A stretch of 64,000 bases of DNA from Kalaharituber pfeilii. Taxonomy: Eukaryota; Ascomycota; Pezizomycetes; Pezizales; Pezizaceae. The notes under the pieces were generated by a model, which did no database searches, was not told the origin of the DNA, and saw only the letters and a program-made list of their open reading frames with translations. Shown here piece by piece: positions 11,083 through 22,215 of the stretch (the stretch's first letter is position 1; each line of letters starts with the position of its first letter). The position numbers and the translations under genes are program-made. The DNA lies in assembly GCA_015179045.1 (NCBI GenBank), contig WHUZ01000012.1, positions 310,001-374,000 of the forward strand, in the 5' to 3' direction.

Positions 11083-14000
11083 ATGCCCCCAATGGCTTCA
11101 TTAACAGCGCCGACCGCAGATTGGGAGGTAGTTGCTGATACATTCTATCGCAAGGTTCAACTTTATACAGCTCTTTGGGATGCGGATTTCAATCTCAACG
11201 ACTATTTCGTACGGGGTGCACCATATGGAGGGGCTCTAGGTCAGTGAGATGGGATAGCAAGCAATATGCAGGCCGTAGCTAATCACCGAGAAAGCTTTAT
11301 GGAAGGACGAAAGTAAACCTCAACCCTACAAAGGGCACCAGTCGAAACCAGCAATCGAAATGTATAGTTCCTCAGGAAGGTTAATACGGAAGATACCTGT
11401 ATGTCCGTGGTATAAACAAAGACTAGATTCATTTTCTTACAATCATCAGTGGGACAAAGGTTCGATACGCGGTTTAGGATGGTCTGAAGATGAGAAGCTG
11501 CTGGTGGTCACCCAGGATGGGATGGTTAGGTGTTATTACGACCTACAGGGAGACTTTACTCAATTTTCCCTTGGAAATGTCAATAATCTTCGAATTTACT
11601 GTACACACAATGCTAATCTTGGGGTAGGGTGCTGAGGACTTCGGCGTGTTAGATTGTCGTTTCTGGGGCTCCGGTTTCGTAGCGCTTCTAGGAAACCAGC
11701 GATTCGTAGCCGTTTCACGATATGATGAGCCTCGTCCACGCCTTCTGGCGGATCCGCACCTTGCTGATGCTGAAATACATAGCTGGACTTTGATACCTCC
11801 AAATTATACGTTATCTCGACATGTAGAAGTCCTTGTGGCCACAGGTTCTACTATTCTTGTGGTGGATGCTTCCGATAGTCAAGATCAGGTGTTACAACAA
11901 GGGCCGTTCTCGCATATAACAGTATCGCCCAATGGAAAATTCGTCGGGTTATACACTGGTGAAGGAAAAGTGTGGGTAATTTCGTCAGATTTCCAGGAGA
12001 ACCACTCAGAATATGACACTGGAATGGGCTCAAATTTGCCTTTGGACTTTGCGTGGTGTGGAAACAGTAGCGTGGTTCTGGTTTGGGAGGACGAAGTTCA
12101 CATGGTTGGACCACATGGTGTTGCTCTAAGGTAGCACCCTTCAAGCCAATTGACCTTCAATGCTAATATCGTACATAGGTATTATTATGACAGTCGAGTG
12201 CACCTAGTTCCAGAAATTGATGGAGTTCGGATGATCACAACTGAGAGTTGCGAATTCCTTCAGAAGGTTCCAGGTACGTATTCTCTTCTGAGTTGCTACA
12301 TCCCGAGGGCTTACCTAATGCCATTGGTTTAGATGTTACCGAGTCTATCTTCAGAATAGGTTCCACGTCCCCGGCATCTGTGCTGGTAGACGCAATTGAT
12401 CAACTGGAACAAAAGTCGCCAAAAGCAGACGATAACATACAGCTCATCCGACCACAGCTCGCAGAAGCTGTCGATGCCTGTGTGAAAGCAGCTGGCCAGG
12501 AATTCAATGTGCACTGGCAAAAACAGTTACTGAAGGTAAGAGTTCCATATGCCAAGCTTTAACAAGGTTTAGTAACAATTGAGCTCTTAGGCTGCCTCAT
12601 TCGGGAAGTCGGTGCTAGAATTGTATAGCAGCGACGAGTTTGTGGAAATGTGTGAGGTTCTCAGGGTTCTAAACGCGGTGCGGTATTATGAAGTTGGGCT
12701 TCCTATAACTTATGAACAGTATGCGTCCAAGCCTCGAGCCTTAGAATTCGTACTAAAAACTGAATGCCTAGGTTCCTACGCCTTACGCCGGAGAAGTTGA
12801 TACAGAGATTACTGAATCGCCAGCACCATCAACTGGCCCTGAAGATATCAGAATATCTGAGACTCGCAACGGAGAAAATCTATATTCATTGGGCATGCAT
12901 GAAGGTTAGGGTGTCGACAGATGACGATGATACAATTTGCAGATCAATAGTCACCAAATTGAATGGAAAGCATGGAATATCATTTGAGGAGATTGCAAGA
13001 ACAGCTTATGAGGAAGGGCGTGGAAGACTTGCTACTCAAGTGAGTCCCCCTTACTTCCTAAAAATGTAATTGTTATCGTTCTCATGCCCTCATAGCTCTT
13101 GAATTATGAACCGCGTGCTGGACGGCAAGTCCCACTTCTCTTGAATATGGAAGAGGATGAAATCGCTCTGGACAAAGCAATTGAAAGTGGGGATACTGAT
13201 TTAGGTGAATTCACCATCATACTCTTATAATACGCGCTCTGGGTTAATATTGGCACAGTATCATATGTTTTGATGAACCTCAAAAAGAAGCATCCTCTTG
13301 CAAACTTCTTCCGGATTATCAACAACCGTCCGGTTGCCTCGAGCTTGATAGAGTCATCAGCTAGAGAGCAAGATCGGGAGCTACTCAAGGATATGTATTA
13401 CCAGGATGACCGGAGAGCTGATGGTGCATTTGTTATCCTCAGAGAAAGCCTGGAACAGGAGGTATATAATACGAACGCCGACTATAAATGGGAAGTAATT
13501 AACACATTACTAGAACTTTTCAGCCAAACTCGAGAAAATCAAGTTGAGTACAAAAGTTCTCGGAGATCTCAAGGAACATGCATTAGAGGCTAAGGTCAAC
13601 CCCCTTCTCGTCCTTATGCTATCCTAGTCCCATTTGTGCTTATCTTTAATCAGGCAATGGAAGAGGCGGCAAAGTTGCTTCAAATACAAGAAGTATACGA
13701 GAAAGATCTCCCTACTAAATTTATTGGACTTTCCGTGAATGAGACTATTCTTGACCTTATTCGCCTGGGGTATAACTCCAGGGCCGCAAAGATCAAATCA
13801 GAATTTAAAGTTCCAGAAAAGCGATTTTGGTGGTTAAAACTGCGTGGCTTGGTGGCTAAACGAGATTGGGGCGAAATCGAGGAGTGGTCTAAGACTAAAA
13901 AATCACCGATTGGTTGGGAGGTAAGCTTATGGTATGGTTGTGGATATATGTACGGTACTGACAGTCATCAATAAGCCATTTTTCAACGAATGCCTCGCTG

Positions 14001-14224
14001 CGCGTAATTCGAAGGTTGCGGCTCTTTTCATCCCTAAATGTACACATTTACCTCCAGCCGACCGAATGGACATGTGGATTCGATGCGGAATGCTCGTGAA
14101 GGCTGGCGAAGAAGCAGTTAAGGTTAAGGACATCAATGCACTTGAAGCTTTGCGGGCACGCTCAAAAGTGCAGTCAGAAACTCTTGAACTTGATAGGATG
14201 ATGAACCAGTTGAAGCCGAAGTGA
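11083..14224 (+). CDS. VPS16: Vacuolar protein sorting protein 16
   Basis: Vps16 is a core subunit of the HOPS and CORVET tethering complexes, which drive fusion at endosomes and the vacuole. Twelve exons: 11083-11239, 11279-11578, 11628-12130, 12179-12273, 12333-12535, 12591-12718, 12772-13039, 13096-13204, 13259-13461, 13514-13594, 13654-13920 and 13976-14224, about 754 aa. The N-terminal beta-propeller shows [13 protein letters not shown] and [10 protein letters not shown]; the helical C-terminal half shows [30 protein letters not shown] and [10 protein letters not shown], all typical of Vps16. Exons 2-12 close in phase. Intron 1 does not: exon 1 ends in phase 1, but the conserved frame resumes at CTAATC in phase 0. 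Two in-frame ATGs lie at 11083 and 11092. Confidence 0.93.
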
Positions 14225-14716
14225 TTGCAAATATACGAAGTTGGCTCCTTATTGGTCAATTCTCGCACCCTGTCGGCATTATTCTGTTTTCAACGTAATT
14301 ATTTATGTACCTGCTCCAATACAGTCTTAATTTTATACTAACAAATACCCAATATTCGTTTGCAATTATAATAAAAATGCAAAGATAATGACAAACGCTG
14401 GAAGGGTTTCAATACGCCATCTAATCAGAAAAGGAAGCCACTGAGTTTCTACAACAGGATTGAAACCCTTAACAAATATAGGCTAACAAGCAAAATACAT
14501 GTAATCTAACACCAGACACCGGAATACTCCAATACCTCCAATGAGCAATATCCACGTGATCAGTTACACAAGCTCCAAATTAAGTGCTTGGTATAAACAG
14601 GGAAAGAGATACAAGAATTGAACCCTAAACCGAACCCCAAAACATGATGCGCCTCAGGCCAGAAACGATAGCTCCGATCCCTGATTAGTTCTTTGAAGGC
14701 CATTAATACAGATAAT
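14225..14716. other. Convergent 3' spacer between VPS16 and the kinesin
   Basis: No coding signal. The stretch is AT-rich with TTATAATAAAAATG near 14365-14378 that could serve in polyadenylation. It contains a perfect 12-bp inverted repeat, AAGGGTTTCAAT at 14402-14413 and ATTGAAACCCTT at 14459-14470, separated by 45 bp. Confidence 0.6.
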
Positions 14717-16574
14717 TCAAGCACGATTCAACGGCCTCTCATGTAGAGCATTTAACATGATTCTAGCTTTATCATCTGCACACTTTCTCTTGAATAACGC
14801 AATGTCCTTGAGTAATTCGTCGACTCTGATTTCAACCTCCGTTGCTACATCCTCGCGATCATCTGCTGAGTCGTAATCACTTTCTAAGCCTTCATCATCA
14901 GCCTCAGCGTGGCGCTTCGACCGGAAGGACTGATGTCTTGATAGGTTGCCATTCTGCGGAGTGTGGTGCTTCGGATTCCTCAGAGACTCAACAGCTAGTT
15001 TGAGATGTAGCCTAAGAGCTTCATTCTGTGTCTGCAAGCTCTTAATCTTGACTTCAGCAATCTCCTTCGTCTCCTCCATCAGCCTCTGCATCCGGTTCAC
15101 CTGGTTCTGATACTCTTCGAGCTGCTGGGTCTGATATTCACTCTGCTTCTTATTCTCTGTTATCTTGACCATGTTCAACTGCAATGTGCGGATCGTCTCC
15201 TGCATCTCCTCGATCTTGGCGTCACGGATTGCCACAGATACCTGATCTTCATTGATTGTCGCCCTCGTTTTGATGTGCTTCGCTTGGTCAGCATACCTCA
15301 ACGTCGACAGGGTCTCCTCGTAGTCCGTGGGGCTGATGCAAGCAATCATGGCTGTTTTCGAATTCCCTCCCAGAGAGTCCTTTAGCAGCCATGTGAGTAC
15401 CGAATCCCGATAGGGAACCACTTCTTTCTTTCCCCTGACGGCTCCAGTTGACGCGCCGGCAAGGGCAGCAATGACACGGCCAAGGGTAGTCAATGATTTG
15501 TTGATATTACCCCCTTCTCGCAACCTCACTCCTGTGGCACCGGTTGCATTTGCTCGCTCACTACCCGCCAAATCCACAAGTCGGATACGCGCTGTCCTCT
15601 CAGTTGTCTCGTCGGTATTTACGTCGTGATGCACTTGCCTCAGCATGAGTGTAAACACTGCATGCGACCTGGATGATGTATCATTCATCTTCGTGCTGGC
15701 AACTGTGCGATTGATATCTCCCATTGTCATGTATCTCATGACCTCAGCATAATTTTTCACCGGCACGTCTATCAAATCTGCGACATGAGGACCTTCCGTA
15801 GGCGACTCTCGGACCTTGAGATACCGTGGAGGGTCGCTACGGGGCGCAAGTAGGTCGCGAACTTGTTCATTATACACCTCAAAGTAAGATACTCGAACCG
15901 AGTAAGAGACATCGGGTGAAACATTTGACTCAATGCGTTCAAACAAATCTTCGCAAGTACGTGGGATGAGGCCAGGGTTTTCTTCCGTTCCCATCTGCGG
16001 TATATATTGTTAGTATGGCCACAGGCAAATAGGACTGAGCGACCGCCAAAGTTACCATGGAGTAGGATTTCCCAGACCCAGTCTGTCCATACGCAAAGAT
16101 ACAAGTATGATATCCCTCAAAATTGTGATCCAGGAATTCTTCTCCTAAACAGTTATATATGGTATCTTGGTCCGCATAATGAGGGTCTTGTGGGTTCGCA
16201 GACCAGAACGAATTGTCAAAAGTGAATGTCTTCTTCTCATATAACTTTCTTGAGGCCTTGTCTCCTTCTGTAGGTGGACATAGTGTTGTCGTTTGCGTTA
16301 CAGGGTCCATTTCCACAAGGCATGTTGCTCCTCGCTCAGCCTCTATGGCTCATGTTAGCTTTGATTCAAGTAGTCACACACCTTTTTTCGGTTTGTGCTT
16401 ACCTCGTGCATTCACCCCGCGAACCCGAACCACAACGCGGATGTTTCCAGCCCTAGTGTCAACGGCCTGCTTGAGTGGCGATGGCGGTACTATTCCTTCT
16501 CTTGCCCGAAGCGAGGCTGCTGAGGCCTGTGACTCTATATTCATTTTGTGCAGCATCAATTTTGGAATTGACAT
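14717..16574 (-). CDS. Kinesin-3 family motor protein, short-tailed
   Basis: A plus-end-directed microtubule motor of the KIF1/Unc-104 type. Three exons (16574-16403, 16342-16056, 15994-14717) join in phase to 578 aa. The N-terminal motor domain fills roughly residues 40-410: RVVVRVRGVN (strand 1), P-loop GQTGSGKSYSM, switch I NDTSSRSHAVF, switch II VDLAGSERA, and the neck region LRYADQAKHIK. A coiled coil of about 100 residues follows, then an acidic stretch (ADDEGLESDYDSADD) and the stop. No FHA or PH domain, usual in long kinesin-3 motors, is present before the stop and none is seen downstream. It is thus either a short kinesin-3, a type I believe occurs in fungi, or truncated. The cargo cannot be judged from sequence. 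Confidence 0.88.
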
Positions 16575-17850
16575 GATTCACCGAGCGCTAGTTGAGCGTT
16601 TGCCGATAGACGTCTCGATTCTTCCTTTGACAGGAGCTGTCAAGGCATGTATCAGGTACAGAGCAAAAGCAGGCAACAGCAGCGGATGACTTTGTGATGT
16701 AGTTTTTTAGGTTGATGGCGCTTGTTTTCATGTAGAGTGAGTAGCAGAGGAAGGGTGAAGAAATGTACGTGGGGTCTGTAAACAACATTAACCCTGTACA
16801 GAAACTGGTAAACAAGGATGTAAACAGCAACCAATGCAGTCTAATCTAATCGTAGACGCAAACAAGCCTTATCAGCACATCCGCTCGCGCGTAATCAATG
16901 CACCATACCTATCAGGGTAACTTGAGTCCGTCGAACCCCACTGAGGAAAGTGTGAAGCTCTCACATCCACGCACTTGAGCCCAGAAAGTAAAGAGACATC
17001 ATGGACTCTCAACAATGCACGTGTCCTTCTAGCTGTTACTCCAGCAGCCAATAAGGACGAGTTGCTTTGTAACGCTTGCCCTGGGATGCGAAGGGACCAA
17101 TCGCTTGTCCATGCCGAAGCGCATTCGCGCAAACAAGAAGTGATTGATCGAAGCGAAAGGGTTATTATACTAGTATATGTAAGCGAAATTGACATCAATG
17201 GGCGATATGCGAGCCCACGGAGTTGGTTACGCACCCGCGAAGAGTTCAATAACGTAGTATATTAAACTGCCAACCAGTTCACCCACAGAACAGATCCTTG
17301 TTTACACGAGGTATACGAACATATTATCGTGAACTGGAAAGGAAGGTGACTGCACGCAAGGACATCAAGAATCGCACAGCAAACAGGTGCACAAGTGAAG
17401 CAGCATGAGACAAACAAGCTAGAGAAACCAGGCAAACTCAAGCAGGGACCATGTAGAACCATGGAAAGCGATTCCCCGGGAATCATAAACAAACAGGACG
17501 CATCGAGGAAGGTTATATGCAGAAAAGAGCTGGGCACGTTAAAAGATAGCAGCCGCATTCGGTGGGAAGTTCGGAGTACCCGGCGTGTAAGTACATAGAT
17601 ATAGTACACAGATCTTCAAAAGAGATGCAAGAAAGTTTTCTGAATTGCATAACATAGGTAGTAGTACATAATATGGTATACAGCTTTTTTTACCTTCCCC
17701 CCCATGTCAATATCCAGGTTCAGAGCCAGAATCATATTCCTCACTAGTTTGGGTGGCAATCTACTTATCCAGCTTCACATCGTCTAGCTGTAACAAAATA
17801 GGGCACTGCAGCGAACAGTGAATACTCCCCTCGCCTTCCTCCTCCCTCAC
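16575..17850. other. Spacer between the kinesin and HEM3
   Basis: This holds the kinesin promoter flank and the 3' flank of HEM3. Open frames at 16872-17249 and 17262-17609 overlap others on the opposite strand and show no family motif. I see no RNA gene. Confidence 0.5.
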
Positions 17851-19092
17851 CTATGCATCAACCAACTCCCTACTCAGCGTAATCTTCTTCAATATGCTCT
17901 CTGCACCTCCCTCGACCAACTTCCTCGCCACCAACCGTCCAAACTCATCCGCTCCATCGTTATCCTCCACCACGTCCTTGCTCACCGCCTCGACCGTGGC
18001 CGCCTCTCTCCCGTCCAATGCCACCACCGTGGCCCTCATCCGCATATAGCCGCTCTCTGCACCATCGCCCCCACCATCACCGCCAACTATTTCTTGCATC
18101 TCTGAATTTACAAATTCTGTCTCTACGCCAATTGGAACCGAGCATCCACCTTCCAGCGTCCGCATCAAAGAGCGCTCAGCAAGACACTTTAGATATGTGG
18201 GTTTGTGGATGAGGACTTTGACTAAGTTGTCGATTTCTGGGTCGTTCGTCCTTGTTTCGACGCCGAGTGCGCCTTGACCTACGGCGTGGAGGACGGTTGG
18301 CGAGGAGAGATAGTGCGTGATGCGGGAGCCGAGGTCTAGGCGCAGGAGGCCGGCTGACGCAAGGATGAGACAGGAGTAGGGAGTGTCAGAGGAGTCGAGT
18401 TTCGAGAGGCGGGTGCCGCTATGGAGAATGAAGTGTTAGTTGAATTGGTTTAAGAAGATGTATATCATGGGAGGAATGCCGCTGGTACGTACATGTTCCC
18501 ACGGACGTCCTGGAAGTGGAGATTTGGGAATGCACGAGTAAGTTGCGCTGACCGTCGGACGGAGGAGGTGCCGACGACGGAGCCTGCAGGCAGCTGCGAG
18601 ATGTGCATGTATGGGCTGCCCGCCTTCATCACGACTGCGTCGCGGGGGTCTTCACGCTCGAGGATGGCGCCGATTCGGCATCCAAACGGGAGTTGGGTGG
18701 GCATATCTATTCCCATAATCCAGTCAGCATAGGCCTTTGTTGGCAGCAGGCTCTGGTAGATGTAGTAGATGAACCAGACCTTTCAAACTATGCACAATCA
18801 AATCTACCTTCCCATCCAACAACAACTCCTCCAGCTCTCTTGTCCATAGTGACTTTGCCCCAAAGCTGTATAGGGGCTTGTTAAGGTTATTGTCGCCTGT
18901 CGTTGTCATTGAGTGGATTCTGAAGTCGATATCGGGGAAGTGGGTGAGAAGTTGGGAGCGCACGATTTCGGTTTGGATGAGGGCGAGTTTAGAGTTGCGG
19001 GAGCCGATGGTGATGGGCCTGTTGAAGGGAATTGAGGAGACATTGGGATTATTGGACGACGACGGAGGTGCTGGAGTGAGTTCAGTGGACAT
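17851..19092 (-). CDS. HEM3: Porphobilinogen deaminase (hydroxymethylbilane synthase)
   Basis: This enzyme joins four porphobilinogen units into hydroxymethylbilane, the third step from aminolevulinate to haem, in the cytosol. Exons 19092-18780, 18706-18493 and 18418-17851 join in phase to 364 aa. Signatures include [29 protein letters not shown] (rebuilt across intron 1), [23 protein letters not shown] (rebuilt across intron 2) and VGQGALGVE. The cofactor loop [10 protein letters not shown] holds the cysteine (about residue 268) that binds the dipyrromethane cofactor. The start at 19092 gives the usual length; an in-frame ATG at 19188 would add 32 residues without family support. It is divergent from COQ8, about 490 bp apart. 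Confidence 0.95.
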
Positions 19093-19493
19093 TGTAGTGG
19101 CTACGACGAAGGGATGAAGACGAAGGTGAGGGTAAGTTGGTTGAGATCCGCTGCCGAGGGCGTTATAGTACTTAACTTCCGGGGTCATGATACTTAACTT
19201 CTGGGGTCATACATAGAATTGCAGAACCCCATTGAGCTAATTGCTCGTCTCGGCACCCGCTAATTGCATACCAGGTAGTTGTTTGTGGTTTCTGGCTACC
19301 TTTCCTTCGGGTTGCAGTAATTCAATGGTGGTCTCTCCCAGACATTTCGCGGTAAATTTACCGCCTTCACTGAGTCACGAAGTACCAGAATCCTTTACGA
19401 GACGGCGTCACTCGCGCTCTTCGCGCTCTTCGCGAGGGTTGAGCACACACAAGTGCATGTCGCGTCTTGGCGGGATACCGTCGCATCATCAAT

Positions 19494-19553
19494 CTTATCA
19501 CATCTTATCACATCTTATCTATCATCTTATCTACATTGTCCAACTTCCTTATC
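19494..19553 (-). promoter_or_regulatory. Cluster of five GATAAG sites upstream of COQ8
   Basis: CTTATC (GATAAG on the minus strand) occurs five times in 60 bp, at 19494, 19504, 19514, 19525 and 19548, ending 26 bp before the COQ8 start. GATAAG is the core site of fungal GATA factors. The first three copies are also a 10-bp tandem repeat, so the cluster may be simple-sequence expansion in the 5' leader rather than a selected element. Confidence 0.4.
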
Positions 19554-19578
19554 CATTAACCCGAGCATAGCAGCGAAC

Positions 19579-22215
19579 ATGCCGACTTTTTCTGTACGAT
19601 TCTTGCAAACCATTCCGTTCTCTTCACAGCCCCCTAGCCCCCCCCGGCCTGGCTACCGGGCTTTCCCCGCCGTCCCTTTCTCCTGTCATTCACGAAGCCG
19701 TTTCAAGCAGCTCAATTGTCTCGCCATGACGAGTCGACGTCTTCTTGACTTCTTGGTGCTTACCTCCGCGGCCAAGTCAATTTTATCGCAGCACATCCGG
19801 TTACGGGCACGGCGACTAGACATCTACAGCCAGACGTCGTCAGTCTTGCGGCCGCTCAGGGAAAGGGTACAGGGCCGGGGGGGCATGCGGATGACCCTGG
19901 TCAGAAAAGAAGCGCGCAGGAGAATTTGGTGGTGGGTGGGAGAAAAGAGCTAGGGCAGGTGATGATAGCGGTGGAAGCCCATCGTCAAGTCCTGAAGCAT
20001 GGATCCCGGCGGGAGCAAAGCAGCGTCAGTGCAAGAAATAATAACACCAGAGTTACAAGAAGAGTCTCATTTGCGAACAAGCACCGACGCATCAGCCCAT
20101 CATTATCGACAGCTGCTCTCCATCCATCCCCGCCAGCAGAGGCACCACCATCAGCCGCACAACTAGTAACAGCTACCCCATCACTGCACGCCCGCCCCAC
20201 CGCAGCGCCAGAAACCGCATCCGCACCGGTACAAGAAGCTGACATCTTTCTCCTCCGCTCTGCGCGCCTTTCTTCACCCCTTCTATCCAACCTCCCCCGA
20301 CTCCGAAAAGCAAAGCTCGACAGTGTCTTCAAACCTGTTGAGCCGTCAGGTGTGCAACTTGAGAAGGGACTAAGGAAAACAATTTCACCTGCTGCTACCC
20401 CAGCTGAGGCTTCTGCAGTTGCTGAACCTTCTCCTTCATCCCCTAAACCTGCATCTGAAGCAGCGCAGACTGTTTTCGTTGGGAAGGATGTCCCAGCTTC
20501 GACAACCAGGATTCCGCTTTCCCAGGATTATCATATCACTTCCACTGTTTCATCGCCCCTCTCTGCGATGCCCGAAACCCCCGCATTCATACCAAAACCC
20601 CCTACCCCGTTCGACCACACTCCATCTCCCCCAGCCCCCCACGCTACCATTCCAATACCTCCACCACCTCCACAGGACAACATCACCACGACCTCCACCT
20701 CCGGCCACACCATGACTGCCTCCCGCGTCCCCTCCTCCCGCCTCAGCCGCATTTTTCACTATGGCTCCCTCGCTGCCGGCATGACCTTTGGCGCCATGAC
20801 CGAAAGTGTCAAGCGCGCCACAACTTTCAGCTCCTCCTCCTCCAGCTCTAACGATCCCAACCCTCCACTCATGCTCAACGAAGCTAACGTTGAGCGTCTC
20901 GTCAAGAAGCTCTCCCGGATGCGCGGCGCAGCGCTGAAGTTGGGGCAGATGCTCAGTTTTCAGGGTAATGCCAAATTTTCAGATTTTCCCTATATTGCTA
21001 TGCCTTCAGTTAACACATCATGTAGATGCCAACTTCCTCCCCCCTACTCTCAACTCCATTCTCTCCCGTGTCCAAGACTCCGCCGATTACATGCCCTCCT
21101 CCCAACGTGACCGCATTCTCGTACACTCCCTTGGCCCCAACTGGTCCGCCAATTTCACCACCTTCCATCCTGTCCCTTTTGCCGCCGCCTCCATCGGGCA
21201 AGTGCACCACGCCATCCTCTCCCCATCTCTTGTGCCCGCAAATTCCCCGTCCGAAACCTCCTACTCCCCACCTCACCCCGGCGCAGTCTACATCAGCAAA
21301 GACAATTACCCTGTCGCAATCAAACTGCAATATCCCAACATCTCCTCCTCCATCTCCTCCGACCTTACCAACATGTCCATGCTCCTCACTGCTACATCGC
21401 TCCTGCCCAAGGGCCTCTTCCTCGAATCCACCATCGCCAACGCCAGAACCGAGTTAGGTTGGGAGTGCGACTATATTCGAGAAGCGTCCTCCATTGACAC
21501 CTATCGCTCCCTTTTGTTCCCCTCCGTATCACCTAGCAAGGTCCTCCCTCCCGCATACCGCGAGTTCACAATCCCAGACCTCATCCCCCAGCTGTGCACC
21601 AAAAACGTGCTCACAACGTCCTTCCTCCACGGACAGTCCCTGACAAAGTCCCTCCCCACCTTAACTGTTGAGGAAAAGAATCTTATCGCAACGAGGATAT
21701 TGAAGCTTTCACTGAGAGAGATTGCAGAATTCAAATTCATGCAAACTGACCCAAATTGGACAAACTTCCTCTGGAACCCGCAGTCCAGGAAAATCGAGCT
21801 GATTGATTTCGGCGCTGCGCGCCCGTATCCGGAGGAGTTTATCCACAAGTACGTCTCCCTGCTCCGTGCGGCGAGGAAGGAGGATAGAGAGGCATGCGTG
21901 CACTGGTCGAGGGAATTGGGATACCTTACCGGAATGGAGAGTAAGGCGATGGTGGAGGCGCATGTGGATTCTGTTGTCGTATTGGCGGAGCCGTTCAGGA
22001 GGAGGGATGGGGATGGCGGATATGATTTTTCGAGACAAACGGTCACGGATAGGGTCAGGAGGCAAATTCCACTCATGCTGAGGGAGCGACTAACGCCACC
22101 CCCGGAAGAAACATACTCATTGCATAGGAAGTTGAGTGGGGCGTTTTTGTTGTGTGCGAGATTGGAAGCAAAGGTGGATTGTGCGGGTATGTTCGAGGAG
22201 GTGGTTGGGGAGTGA
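19579..22215 (+). CDS. COQ8: Coenzyme Q biosynthesis atypical kinase COQ8 (ABC1/ADCK family)
   Basis: A UbiB/ADCK-type atypical kinase/ATPase of the mitochondrial inner membrane, needed for ubiquinone synthesis. Exons 19579-19866, 19920-20964 and 21026-22215 join in phase to 840 aa; intron 1 is a weaker prediction. The start is Arg- and Ser-rich like a presequence, and [17 protein letters not shown] matches the usual N-terminal helix. A Pro/Ser/Thr-rich insertion of about 250 residues (20040-20800) makes it longer than most homologues. The kinase core has KLGQMLSFQ (the family KxGQ motif), AAASIGQVH (Ala-rich loop), VAIKLQYP (lysine), [13 protein letters not shown] (catalytic loop) and ELIDFGAAR (DFG). 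All catalytic landmarks are intact. Confidence 0.93.

Noticed and set aside
16213..16689. 158-codon plus-strand frame across the kinesin start.
   Set aside because: It is antisense to kinesin exons 1 and 2, whose P-loop and splice sites are clear.
21501..22076. 191-codon minus-strand frame.
   Set aside because: Antisense shadow of the conserved COQ8 kinase domain.
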